DNA of 64,000 bases from Streptomyces sp. ISL-12 (lineage in GTDB: Bacteria > Actinomycetota > Actinomycetes > Streptomycetales > Streptomycetaceae): NCBI RefSeq assembly GCF_018614415.1, contig NZ_JAGGOO010000002.1, forward strand, positions 1 to 64,000. The letters are read 5' to 3'. Made by a program: the position numbers and the translations under genes. This document shows positions 1-7,210 of the stretch, one piece after another. How positions within the stretch are numbered: the first letter of the stretch is position 1; each line of letters opens with the position of its first letter. Under the pieces are notes generated by a model. It was not told the origin of the DNA. It saw only the letters and a program-made list of their open reading frames with translations, and ran no database searches.

Positions 1-117
1 GGGTGAGTGCGGGCCGCCGGGGGCGGGGACGAGGCGCACCTCGTGCCCGTGGTCCTGGACCCAGAGCGCGGTCTCGACGCCCATGAGTCCGTCGTCGTCG
101 AACACCACGACCTTCAT
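1..117 (-). CDS. N-terminus of degenerate NmrA-like NAD(P)-binding protein (cut by window edge)
   Basis: Reading leftward from ATG at 117, 39 codons remain before the window edge. The start, MKVVVFDDDGLMG, keeps the register of the four NmrA-like proteins elsewhere in the window (MKVVVIGGTGLIG at 46007, MKIAVIGGTGLIG at 1854), followed by a shared GHE...VPAP patch. The dinucleotide-binding GGTG loop reads DDDG here, which should prevent normal NAD(P) binding. GGAGGGG lies 8 bases before the start and an exact ECF41-type promoter lies at 160-186, so expression is likely. I infer a degenerate paralogue of the epimerase-like family. An unrelated protein cannot be excluded because the rest is missing. 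Confidence 0.6.
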   Translation of the reverse strand, partial: MKVVVFDDDGLMGVETALWVQDHGHEVRLVPAPGGPHSP

Positions 118-159
118 ACCGGGATCCCCTCCAGCTCTCGTGTCACCGCCGAACGGTCT

Positions 160-186
160 GACCGTCCGGGTCGCTCAGGTGTGACA
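160..186 (-). promoter_or_regulatory. ECF41-type promoter, exact consensus
   Basis: On the minus strand this reads TGTCACA, 15 bases, CGGTC. Its -10 ends 42 bases upstream of the start at 117. Confidence 0.8.
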
Positions 187-233
187 GCGGCGTTCGTGGG
201 GGGGGGCGGGAAACGGCGTGTGCAAGCATGAAG

Positions 234-248
234 CACACTGTGTTGCAC
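234..248. promoter_or_regulatory. Candidate operator: ACACTGTGT palindrome
   Basis: CACACTGTGTTGCAC contains the odd palindrome ACAC-T-GTGT and lies 29 bases before the GNAT start at 278. The same 15-mer recurs exactly at 56080-56094, and shorter forms occur in other intergenic regions. Its role as a repressor site is inferred. Confidence 0.4.
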
Positions 249-277
249 TTAGTCACATGGTGAGAGAGGTAGTGTTC

Positions 278-1069
278 ATGGTGGACGCGATGGCGTCGGT
301 GTTCGCCAACTTCCGGCAGTACCTGATGGGGTGGGGTCCGCAGGACGGTCCGGGCGACGGTGTCGACCGGTCCCGCAGCGGGCTGGCCGCCCCGCAGTTC
401 AACGGTGTGGTGCGGGTGCGGTCCGGGTCGGCGGCCGGGCTGGACGTGGCGGCCGTCCGCCGGGAGCTGGCGGGTGTGCCTTGGTGGTGGTGGGTCGGGC
501 CGGACAGTCCCGAGGACACCGCCGGTGTGCTGCGGCGGCACGGCGGCCGGGAAATCGCGGTCATGCCGGTGATGGTGCGGCCCCTCGGCCGCCCCACCGG
601 GCCGGACGGCGGACCGGGCGACGGACCGGGCGGGGGCCCGGCCGGCGCGGATGCCGGGCTGCGGGTGGCTCCGGTGCGGGACGGGGAAGGGCTGGCCGAG
701 CTGGTCCGCACGTACCGGACGTCGATGGGGATCGGGCCCGGTGCGGAGGCCCGGATGGTGCGTGTCGAGACGAGGCGCGCGGACAACGCGGACATCGTCC
801 GGCTGGCCGCGTCGCTGGAAGGCCGGGTGATCGGCACCACCGTGGTGATCACCGCGCACACGGTGGCCGGGATCTTCCTCGTGCACGTGGCCGAGGAGCA
901 GCGCCGGCGAGGCGTGGGGACGGCGTTGACGGCGGCCGCGCTCCAGGTGGGACGGGAGCGCGGGATGCGCCACGCGGCGCTGGTGGCCAGCCCGGCCGGG
1001 GAGCCGCTGTACCGGCGGTTCGGGTTCGTGACGGCGGCCGAGTACCGGCTCTTCGGCTTTCCGTCCTGA
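278..1069 (+). CDS. GNAT-family N-acetyltransferase
   Basis: Protein of 263 aa. The C-terminal half is a GNAT domain: the acetyl-CoA-binding motif EEQRRRGVGTAL lies at about residues 206-217, and the end (PLYRRFGF) is the usual GNAT beta-6/7 signature. The N-terminal ~115 residues resemble the poorly conserved extra domain of tandem GNAT proteins and are followed by a Gly/Pro-rich linker. The substrate is unknown. ATG 278 is chosen because GAGAGAGG precedes it; an in-frame start at 218 would include the upstream palindrome. It converges on the NmrA-like gene at 1126. No ECF41-type promoter precedes it. Confidence 0.8.
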   Translation: MVDAMASVFANFRQYLMGWGPQDGPGDGVDRSRSGLAAPQFNGVVRVRSGSAAGLDVAAVRRELAGVPWWWWVGPDSPEDTAGVLRRHGGREIAVMPVMVRPLGRPTGPDGGPGDGPGGGPAGADAGLRVAPVRDGEGLAELVRTYRTSMGIGPGAEARMVRVETRRADNADIVRLAASLEGRVIGTTVVITAHTVAGIFLVHVAEEQRRRGVGTALTAAALQVGRERGMRHAALVASPAGEPLYRRFGFVTAAEYRLFGFPS

Positions 1070-1077
1070 GCCGGGGC

Positions 1078-1118
1078 GCCGCCGCGTGGACGGGGTGCGG
1101 TACCGCCCGCGCGGCGGC
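1078..1118. terminator. Bidirectional hairpin between convergent genes
   Basis: Outer arms 1078-1086 and 1110-1118 pair over 9 bases, and an inner GGGTGCGGTACCGCCC hairpin extends the stem. There is no T-tract, as is usual in this G+C range. Confidence 0.5.
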
Positions 1119-1125
1119 TCGCCGG

Positions 1126-1854
1126 TCAGGAGAGCCAGTCGGTGTACCGGGTGGCGGCCAGGTGGGCGTTCTTGTCGGTCAGGACGTCGCCCTCGACGGC
1201 GGCGAACATGCCGGCGGTCGGGTCGGTGACCACGGTGCGCGTGTCGCCCTTGTGGGACAGGGTGATCCGGCCCAGCTCGTCGAGGGCGAAGACCTCGGGG
1301 CCGACGATGTCGCGGATGCCGTTCAGCGGGGCGCCCGCGGCGACCTCCGCCACGGCGCGGGAGACGTCCTCGGCGGCGATGGGCTGGATCGGGGTGGCGG
1401 GCAGCCGGACGGTGTCACCGTCGGTGGTCCAGGACAGGACGGCCTCGATGAACTCCATGAACTGCGTGGCCCGGACGATCGAGTAGGGCACCGGACCGGC
1501 TTTGAGGAGGTCCTCCTGAAGCACCTTGGCCCGGTAGTAGTCGAGTTGCGGCACCTGGTCGACTCCGACGATCGACAGGATGACGAAGTGTCCGACGCCG
1601 GCCTCGTGGGACGCGGCCAGGAGGTTGTCCATCGAGGTCCGGAAGAAGGCCGGGGACGCCTCGTCGAAGGTCGGTGAGTTGGTGAGGTTCACCACGACGT
1701 CGGCTCCGGTGACGGCCTGCTGGAGTCCCTGGCCGCTGATGACGTCGACCCCGGTGGACTGCGAGTGCGGTACGGCCTCGTGGCCGGCGTCCTTCAGGAA
1801 CTGGACGACCCGCGAGCCGATCAGCCCCGTTCCGCCGATCACTGCGATCTTCAT
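1126..1854 (-). CDS. NmrA-like NAD(P)-binding epimerase/reductase
   Basis: Protein of 242 aa, an atypical short-chain dehydrogenase of the NmrA/SDR_a5 type. It opens with an intact Rossmann motif, GGTGLIG, at residues 7-13, and keeps NLTNSP and YYRAKVLQE patches shared with paralogues at 14620, 26699 and 46007. Proteins of this type are the epimerase component of ECF41-associated gene sets; the substrate is unknown. GAAAGG lies 6 bases before ATG 1854. It is 65 bases downstream of the SDR gene on the same strand, with no ECF41-type promoter in the gap, so I infer co-transcription with that SDR. Confidence 0.85.
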   Translation of the reverse strand: MKIAVIGGTGLIGSRVVQFLKDAGHEAVPHSQSTGVDVISGQGLQQAVTGADVVVNLTNSPTFDEASPAFFRTSMDNLLAASHEAGVGHFVILSIVGVDQVPQLDYYRAKVLQEDLLKAGPVPYSIVRATQFMEFIEAVLSWTTDGDTVRLPATPIQPIAAEDVSRAVAEVAAGAPLNGIRDIVGPEVFALDELGRITLSHKGDTRTVVTDPTAGMFAAVEGDVLTDKNAHLAATRYTDWLS

Positions 1855-1919
1855 GACACGCCTTTCGGTGTGGGTGGTGTGGGTCCGGATGGTTCAGTGG
1901 TACCGCCGGGGCGGCCCGG

Positions 1920-2744
1920 TCAGACGAGATCCAGTCCGCCGTCGACGGTGATCACCTGACCGGTCGCATGGCGGCCGGCCGGGTCGGCCATCCGCAGGAC
2001 CCAGTGCGCCACCTCGTCCGGGTGCGCGATGTGGTGGGTGGGGATGCGGTCGCGCTCGTAGGCGTACATGTCGTTGGCGGCCTCCGGGGTGAGACCGGCG
2101 TGCAGCATGACATCGGTGCTGGTGGGGCCGGGCGCCACAGCGTTGACGCGGACGCCGTCACCCGCGAGTTCCAGCGCCCAGCTGCGCGTCAGCTGTTCCA
2201 CGGCCGCCTTGGTGGCCGCGTAGTGCGCGCCGCCCGGCATGGGCCGGTGTCCGTAGGTGCTGGACAGGTTGATGATCGAGCCGGACGACTGGCGCAGGTG
2301 CGGCAGGGCGGCGTGGGCCAGGAGACTCGGTGCGACGACGTTCAGCGCGAACAGGTCGACGACCGTCTGCCGGTCGGTCTCCGCCAGCGGCATCACCGCC
2401 GTCGCCCCGGCGTTGTTGACCAGGTGGTCCAGACGTCCCCACCGCCGCACGGCGGTCCCGATCACCTCGGCGGGAGCTCCGTCGGCGCAGATGTCGGCCG
2501 CCAGGATCTCGATGCGGGGGTGGGCCGCGGCGGTCTCCTTCAGCGGCTGTTCCCGGCGGCCCACTCCGAGCACCCACGCCCCGGCCTCGGCGAAGGCGAC
2601 GGCCGTGGCCCGGCCGATCCCGGACCCGGCGCCGGTGACGACGACGACCTGGCCGTCGAAGGTCCGGTCCGATGAGGGCCGGCCCGAGGTCCGGCCCGAT
2701 GAGGTCTGGCCGGACGGGGTCTGGCCGAGGGGGTCTGCGGGCAT
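1920..2744 (-). CDS. Classical short-chain dehydrogenase/reductase
   Basis: Protein of 274 aa. The cofactor motif TGAGSGIG is at residues 37-44, NNAG follows near residue 115, the catalytic Ser is in INLSSTYG, and the catalytic Tyr/Lys are in YAATK. The C-terminus ITVDGG is typical of the FabG-like family. The first ~28 residues are an unusual Ser/Gly/Thr-rich extension encoded by short imperfect DNA repeats (GGTCCGGCC-like). GAGGAG lies before ATG 2744. A sigma-70-like promoter (2784-2812) rather than an ECF41-type one precedes it. It probably leads an operon with the NmrA-like gene at 1126. Substrate unknown. Confidence 0.88.
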   Translation of the reverse strand: MPADPLGQTPSGQTSSGRTSGRPSSDRTFDGQVVVVTGAGSGIGRATAVAFAEAGAWVLGVGRREQPLKETAAAHPRIEILAADICADGAPAEVIGTAVRRWGRLDHLVNNAGATAVMPLAETDRQTVVDLFALNVVAPSLLAHAALPHLRQSSGSIINLSSTYGHRPMPGGAHYAATKAAVEQLTRSWALELAGDGVRVNAVAPGPTSTDVMLHAGLTPEAANDMYAYERDRIPTHHIAHPDEVAHWVLRMADPAGRHATGQVITVDGGLDLV

Positions 2745-2783
2745 CACGTGCTCCTCGTTCGATGTTCGTTGAACATGGAACAC

Positions 2784-2812
2784 ACTATGGTGATTTCCCA
2801 CGTTCGCGTCAA
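2784..2812 (-). promoter_or_regulatory. Sigma-70-like promoter of the SDR gene
   Basis: On the minus strand: TTGACG, 17 bases, CATAGT. The -10 overlaps AGTGTGTTCC, which also occurs upstream of the gene at 51132 and resembles half of the ACACTGTGT palindrome. Confidence 0.5.
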
Positions 2813-2875
2813 ACGTTGGCAGTGGGTGTGGTGTTGTCGGGTGGCACAGTGTGTCCGGGTCGCTGGGCGTACCGC

Positions 2876-3613
2876 TCAGGCGGCGCGCGGCACGCTCCGC
2901 TGGTCCGCGCCGGGCGACCGACGGGACGCCGACGGCAGTTGGTGCACCTGCGCGTCCCTGGGGACGAGCAGCCGCACGAGGTCTTCCATGTCCCCGGTGC
3001 CGGCCGCGGTGCGGAACGCGGCGACCAGACGACGGTGCGACTCGGCGGGCACCGGCCGCTCTCTCCCGCACTCCAGGCGGGCCTGTGCCCGATGCACCAC
3101 CACCCGTGCGTTGGTGGTGCTGATCCTGAGCAGCGCAGCGACCTCGGCGTAGGCGTAGCCGAACCCCTTGCGCAGCACGTAGGCGGCGAGCCGGTCCGGG
3201 GTCAGCCGCGCCATCAGCAGGGCCAGGGCGCCCTCGACCGCCGCGGCCCGTTCGGCGCTCAGCACGGGGTCCTGGGCGGTCCGGTCACCGAGGTCGGCCA
3301 ACTGCGGCTCGTCCGGTATCTCGCGGCGGTGCCGGGCGGACTGGACGACGTTGAGCGCCAGCCGGGTGGTGACCGTGACCAGGAATGCGGTCGGGTTGTC
3401 GATCTCCGCGCGCCGGGTGAGCTGCCAGCGCAGCCAGGCGTCCTGGACCACGTCCTCGGCGCCCGTGACGTCGCCGACGATGCGGTAGGCGATGCGGAAC
3501 AGCCGTGTCCGCTGGGCCAGGAAAAGGTCGAGCGCGAGGTCCAGGCCGTCCTCGGCCGGCTGGGTGACCGGGGGTGCGGTCGGCTGGGTCGTCTCCGGGC
3601 TGGGCGCGGACAT
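2876..3613 (-). CDS. ECF41/SigJ-like sigma factor with truncated C-terminal domain
   Basis: Protein of 245 aa. Sigma region 2 is canonical (LFRIAYRIVG, then AEDVVQDAWLRWQ) and region 4 has an intact helix-turn-helix (YAEVAALLRISTTNARVVVHRA). Full-length ECF41 proteins in this window (297 aa at 42116) continue with a SnoaL-like domain of about 100 residues. Here that domain starts (SHRRLVAAFRTAAGTGDM) and then runs for about 36 more residues without the DGGG or NPDKL motifs. The C-terminal domain controls activity in this family, so the protein may be deregulated or inactive. GAGGAG precedes ATG 3613. No ECF41-type promoter is seen upstream. The linker WLPEP motif is also absent. Confidence 0.85.
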   Translation of the reverse strand: MSAPSPETTQPTAPPVTQPAEDGLDLALDLFLAQRTRLFRIAYRIVGDVTGAEDVVQDAWLRWQLTRRAEIDNPTAFLVTVTTRLALNVVQSARHRREIPDEPQLADLGDRTAQDPVLSAERAAAVEGALALLMARLTPDRLAAYVLRKGFGYAYAEVAALLRISTTNARVVVHRAQARLECGRERPVPAESHRRLVAAFRTAAGTGDMEDLVRLLVPRDAQVHQLPSASRRSPGADQRSVPRAA

Positions 3614-4036
3614 CGGGAACTCCTCGGGGTGGACGGGCGCCCGTCGAGGGGCGACGATTCCACCCTCGCCCCGTGGCCCGGCCCACCGCGCCCTTGCTCC
3701 CCGTGGTCGAGTCCGTGGGACCCCGTGGGAGCGGTCCCGTGGGAGGCGGCGGAGGCCGGGGGCGGCCGTACGGAGTGCGTGGGAAGGCCGTGGGAGAGGC
3801 CGGAGGCGGCCGTGGTGGCGGGCCTGGTGAGGCGACATCGGTGAGTGTCCGCAGGGCCTCCCGGGGGGGACCCGTGGTGCGCACGTGGGGCCCCGTAGTG
3901 AGTGCGTGGTGAGTACGTGGCAGAACCCCGTGGTGAGTACGTGGCAGAGCCCCGTGGTGAGTACGTGGCAGAACCCCGTGGTGAGTACGTGTGAGTCACC
4001 TGGGGGCGATGGCCACCGCGGCCGGCCCCGCCGTGC
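3614..4036. other. 423-bp intergenic region with tandem repeat
   Basis: No credible gene. It holds the 24-bp tandem repeat at 3906-3991 and upstream degenerate copies from about 3872. I see no ECF41-type or clear sigma-70 promoter. Open frames here are G+C artefacts. Confidence 0.7.
3906..3991. repeat. 24-bp tandem repeat, about 3.6 copies
   Basis: Unit GTGGTGAGTACGTGGCAGAACC plus CC. Copies run 3906-3929, 3930-3953 (one substitution) and 3954-3977, with a partial copy to 3991. Near-identity between copies indicates recent expansion. Confidence 0.9.
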
Positions 4037-6850
4037 TCAGGCGGTGCGGGCCGTTTCCTCGTCGTCGAGGGCGACGGCCGGGGTGTTCGCCAGGGCGCCC
4101 GGCAGGGCGCGGCGGGAGTTGATGCCGAGCTTGGTGTACACCTTGCGCAGGTGCCACTCCACGGTGTGCGGGCTGATGAACAGCTCCGCGCCGATCTTCG
4201 CGTTGGTCATGCCGTCCGCGGCGAGCGTGGCGACCTGCGACTCCTGCGGGGTGAGGGCGCTCAACGGCTTGTTCTCCCGCACCCGGACGTGCTCGCCGGT
4301 GGCGAGCAGTTCGCGGCGGGCGCGTTCGGCGAAGGCGTGCGCCCGCATGCCGTCGAACATCCCGTGCGCCGTGCGCAGGTGTTCCCGGGCCAGCGCCCGG
4401 CGCCCGTCGCGGCGGAGCCACTCGCCGTACAGCAGGTGGGTCCGGGCCACCTCCACGGTCACCCCGCCGCGGCCGAACTCCTCGATCGCCGACCGGTACA
4501 GCCGGTCGGCCTCGTCGCCCTCGGTGAGCAGTGCCCGGCTGCGGGCGGCGGCGCCGTGCGCCCAGCCGGAGTCGGCGGCCCGGGTGAGTTCGAGCAGCCG
4601 GGCCAACGAGGCGCGGGCCTGGTCGAGTTCACCGCACCGCGTGGCGGCCTCGACGTGCTCGACCAGGGACAGGCCGGTGAAGTTGAAGCCGTCGTGCTCG
4701 ACGCCCTCGCGAGCGGCCTCCAGGGCCTCCTCGTAGCGGGCCAGGCCGTTGAAGAGCACGCCCTGGATGTAGCCGGAGGCGCCCAGCAGGGACACCTCGC
4801 CGCGCTCTTCGGCGCGTTGTCTGGCTTCCTCGATGATGCCGGCCGCGACGTCCGCCTCGCCCCGCCAGGCGGCCAGCACCAGCGTCGCGTACTGGTGCGG
4901 AGCGTGGCCGGTGGCCGCGGCCAGCGCGTCGGCCTCGTCGATCATCCGGGCGGCCTCGGCGAAGTCCCCGTAGTGGATGTGCACTCCCCCGGCGTAGATG
5001 AGGGCCGGCGGGAGCGCGCCGAGGGCGCCGATGTCACGGGCCAGCCGCACCGCACGGCTGGACAGGGTGTCCCAGGCGTGCAGGTCCCAGGCGTAGTGGA
5101 TGAACGCCTCCAGCGCGACCGGCACCAGCAGCAGCCAGCGCATGGTCGCCTCCCGGGTGCCGAGTTCCTCGTGCGCGAGCAGGTCCAGTGCGGCGCGCAG
5201 GGCCGGGACGCCGGTCTCGTACCCGTCGGTGAGGAGCGCGGCGACCCCGTCGAGGAGGAGGTCGGCGGCCTCCGAACCCGAGGGCGGCGCCCCGGACTTG
5301 CGGGCCGCGATCGCGGCGGCGCGGGCCCCGGTCGGGCCGTGCACCCGGCCCGCGAAGATGGTGGCGCTGATCGCCTCCAGATACGTCTCCCGGGCCAGCG
5401 GTGACCCGGCGGCGGTGAACTGGGCGGCGGCCTCCAGGAGCAGCGGGGCCGCCTCGTCGCTGCGGCTGCGGGCGAACAGGATCCTGGCCCGCAGCCGGGC
5501 CAGCCGGGCGCGGTCCAGCGTGCTCAGCGGGCACAGCTCGGCGACCGTGGCGAGTTCCGTGGCCCGGTCGGGCGCGGCGGCCGAGAAGTGCGCCTCGGCG
5601 GCCGCGAGGGCGCGGCGGCCGCGCTGCCCGGGGTCCGGCGTGATCTCGGCGGCGCGTTCCAGCAGCACCGCCTCGGCCGCGATGCCGCCGCGCTGCCTGG
5701 CCCGGTCGGCGGCCCGTTCCAGGCCTGCGGCCACCTCCTCGTCCGGTCCGGCGGCGGCCTGGGCGGCGTGCCAGGCCCGCCGGTCGGGGTCGAGGACCGG
5801 GTCGGTGGCCTCGGCCAGCGCGCGGTGCACGGCCCGGCGTTCCTCGGGTTCGGCTCCGTGGTAGACGGCGGACCGGACCAGCGGGTGCCGGAACCGGACG
5901 GACTCGCCGAACTCGATCAGCCCGGCCGCCTTGGCCGGCGCGGCGTAGGGGACGATCTCCAGTGCGGCGGCCGCGCGGACCAGCAGCCGGGCGTCGCCGA
6001 CCGGTTCCGCGGCGGCGATCAGCAGCAGTGTCCTGGTCGCCGCCGGCAGCGCGGCGAGACGGCCGGCGAAGTCCCGTTCCACCCGGCTGGCCACCGGGCC
6101 TTGCACGCCGGGCTGCCCCGACGCGTCCAGCCCGTAGGCCAGTTCGGCGGCGCTGCGGCCGCGGGAGAACTCCAGCAGGGCGAGCGGGTTGCCGTGCATC
6201 TCGGCGACGAACCGGTCCCGGACCCGCTTCTCCAGCCGGCCGCCCACCGTGGCCTCCAGCAGTTCGCCGGCCGCGGCGGCGTCCAGGCCGTCCAGCCGCA
6301 GCGTGGGCAGGCCGCTCAGCGCGGACTGGCCCTCGGGGTCGCGGACCGCGAACGCCATGACGACGGCCTCGGCGAGCAGCCGGCGGGCCACGAACTCCAG
6401 GGTCTGCAAGGACACCTGGTCCAGCCACTGGGCGTCGTCGACCAGCACCAGGACCGGCCGGGTCTCCGAGGCGCGGGTGAGCAGGGTGAGGACGGCGAGA
6501 CCGACCAGGAAGCGGTCGGGCGGGTCCCCGGCGGCCATGCCGAAGGCCACCCGCAGGGCCTCGCGCTGGGGTTCGGGCAGTGTGTCCAGTTCGTCCAGGA
6601 ACGGTGTGCACAGCTGGTGCAGGCTGGCGTAGGGCAACTCCATGTCCGCCTCGATGCCGTGCGCCCAGGTCACCTTCATCCGGGACGCCCGCGCGGCCAC
6701 GTACTCCAGGAGCACCGACTTGCCGATGCCGGCCTCGCCGCGGATCACCAGCACCCGGGCCCCGCCTTCGCGCAGCCCGACCAGCAGATCGTCCAGTGCC
6801 GCGCATTCGCGTCGCCGGCCGACCAGGTCGGGAAGCGGGCTGGCGATCAT
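4037..6850 (-). CDS. LAL-type LuxR-family transcriptional regulator (1 of 3)
   Basis: Protein of 937 aa, the usual size for large ATP-binding LuxR regulators. Walker A GEAGIGKS is at residues 38-45, a Walker B-like VLVLVDDAQWLD near 145, then a long helical/TPR-like middle and a C-terminal LuxR helix-turn-helix (LTPQESQVATLAADG...ISPHTVEWHLRKVYTKLG, about 870-920). It closely resembles the proteins at 11831 and 17372. ATG 6850 is chosen because the family starts just before LVGRRRE and GAGGAG precedes it; longer in-frame starts run into the promoter region. The ligand is unknown. An AACAGTGTC element lies about 45 bases upstream. Confidence 0.92.
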   Translation of the reverse strand: MIASPLPDLVGRRRECAALDDLLVGLREGGARVLVIRGEAGIGKSVLLEYVAARASRMKVTWAHGIEADMELPYASLHQLCTPFLDELDTLPEPQREALRVAFGMAAGDPPDRFLVGLAVLTLLTRASETRPVLVLVDDAQWLDQVSLQTLEFVARRLLAEAVVMAFAVRDPEGQSALSGLPTLRLDGLDAAAAGELLEATVGGRLEKRVRDRFVAEMHGNPLALLEFSRGRSAAELAYGLDASGQPGVQGPVASRVERDFAGRLAALPAATRTLLLIAAAEPVGDARLLVRAAAALEIVPYAAPAKAAGLIEFGESVRFRHPLVRSAVYHGAEPEERRAVHRALAEATDPVLDPDRRAWHAAQAAAGPDEEVAAGLERAADRARQRGGIAAEAVLLERAAEITPDPGQRGRRALAAAEAHFSAAAPDRATELATVAELCPLSTLDRARLARLRARILFARSRSDEAAPLLLEAAAQFTAAGSPLARETYLEAISATIFAGRVHGPTGARAAAIAARKSGAPPSGSEAADLLLDGVAALLTDGYETGVPALRAALDLLAHEELGTREATMRWLLLVPVALEAFIHYAWDLHAWDTLSSRAVRLARDIGALGALPPALIYAGGVHIHYGDFAEAARMIDEADALAAATGHAPHQYATLVLAAWRGEADVAAGIIEEARQRAEERGEVSLLGASGYIQGVLFNGLARYEEALEAAREGVEHDGFNFTGLSLVEHVEAATRCGELDQARASLARLLELTRAADSGWAHGAAARSRALLTEGDEADRLYRSAIEEFGRGGVTVEVARTHLLYGEWLRRDGRRALAREHLRTAHGMFDGMRAHAFAERARRELLATGEHVRVRENKPLSALTPQESQVATLAADGMTNAKIGAELFISPHTVEWHLRKVYTKLGINSRRALPGALANTPAVALDDEETARTA

Positions 6851-6993
6851 GCGACGCGGCTCCTCGGGGAAAGTCAGGGAGGGAGAGTCCCACAAACAGT
6901 GTCGGAACGAGCCTTGTAACGATACCCGGAACGGCCCACACACGGTGTGTCCGGTGCCTGTGACGGACTCCACTCGGGGAATTCCTCTTCGGC

Positions 6994-7020
6994 TGTCACA
7001 AACCGGCCCGCTGTCCGGTC
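6994..7020 (+). promoter_or_regulatory. ECF41-type promoter, exact consensus
   Basis: TGTCACA, 15 bases, CGGTC. Its -10 lies 190 bases before the flavoprotein start at 7211, leaving an unusually long leader. Confidence 0.75.
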
Positions 7021-7210
7021 CTCCACTGCCGGTGATCCAGTTCGTCCGTCGTCGCCTCCCCTCCTCCCCCGGTTCCTCCCCCTGCCTTCACCGTCCGCTC
7101 TTCCCTCCCTCGTCCCGTCCGTTTCTCTCCCCCGTCCCGTCCGTATCTCTCCCCCCGTCCCCGTCCGTTCGTCTTCGCCGTCTGTCCGTCGCTCTTCCAG
7201 GAGGTCCCCC
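7021..7210 (+). other. Long pyrimidine-rich 5' leader
   Basis: From about 7033 to 7197 the coding strand is almost entirely C and T (CCTCC, CGTCCCGTCC and TTCTCTCC words recur), with few G or A, and it ends at the AGGAGG ribosome site. Transcribed from 6994-7020 it would give a C-rich, weakly structured leader, the kind of RNA bound by Rho. Its function is inferred only. Confidence 0.6.

Noticed and set aside
3259..3999. Minus-strand frame encoding four TYSPRGSA repeats
   Set aside because: The repeat arises from the 24-bp DNA repeat, there is no ribosome site, and the rest overlaps the sigma gene out of frame.
7021..7210. Coding extension of the flavoprotein upstream of ATG 7211
   Set aside because: The frame stays open to 6947 but crosses the promoter and the polypyrimidine tract, and AGGAGG marks ATG 7211.
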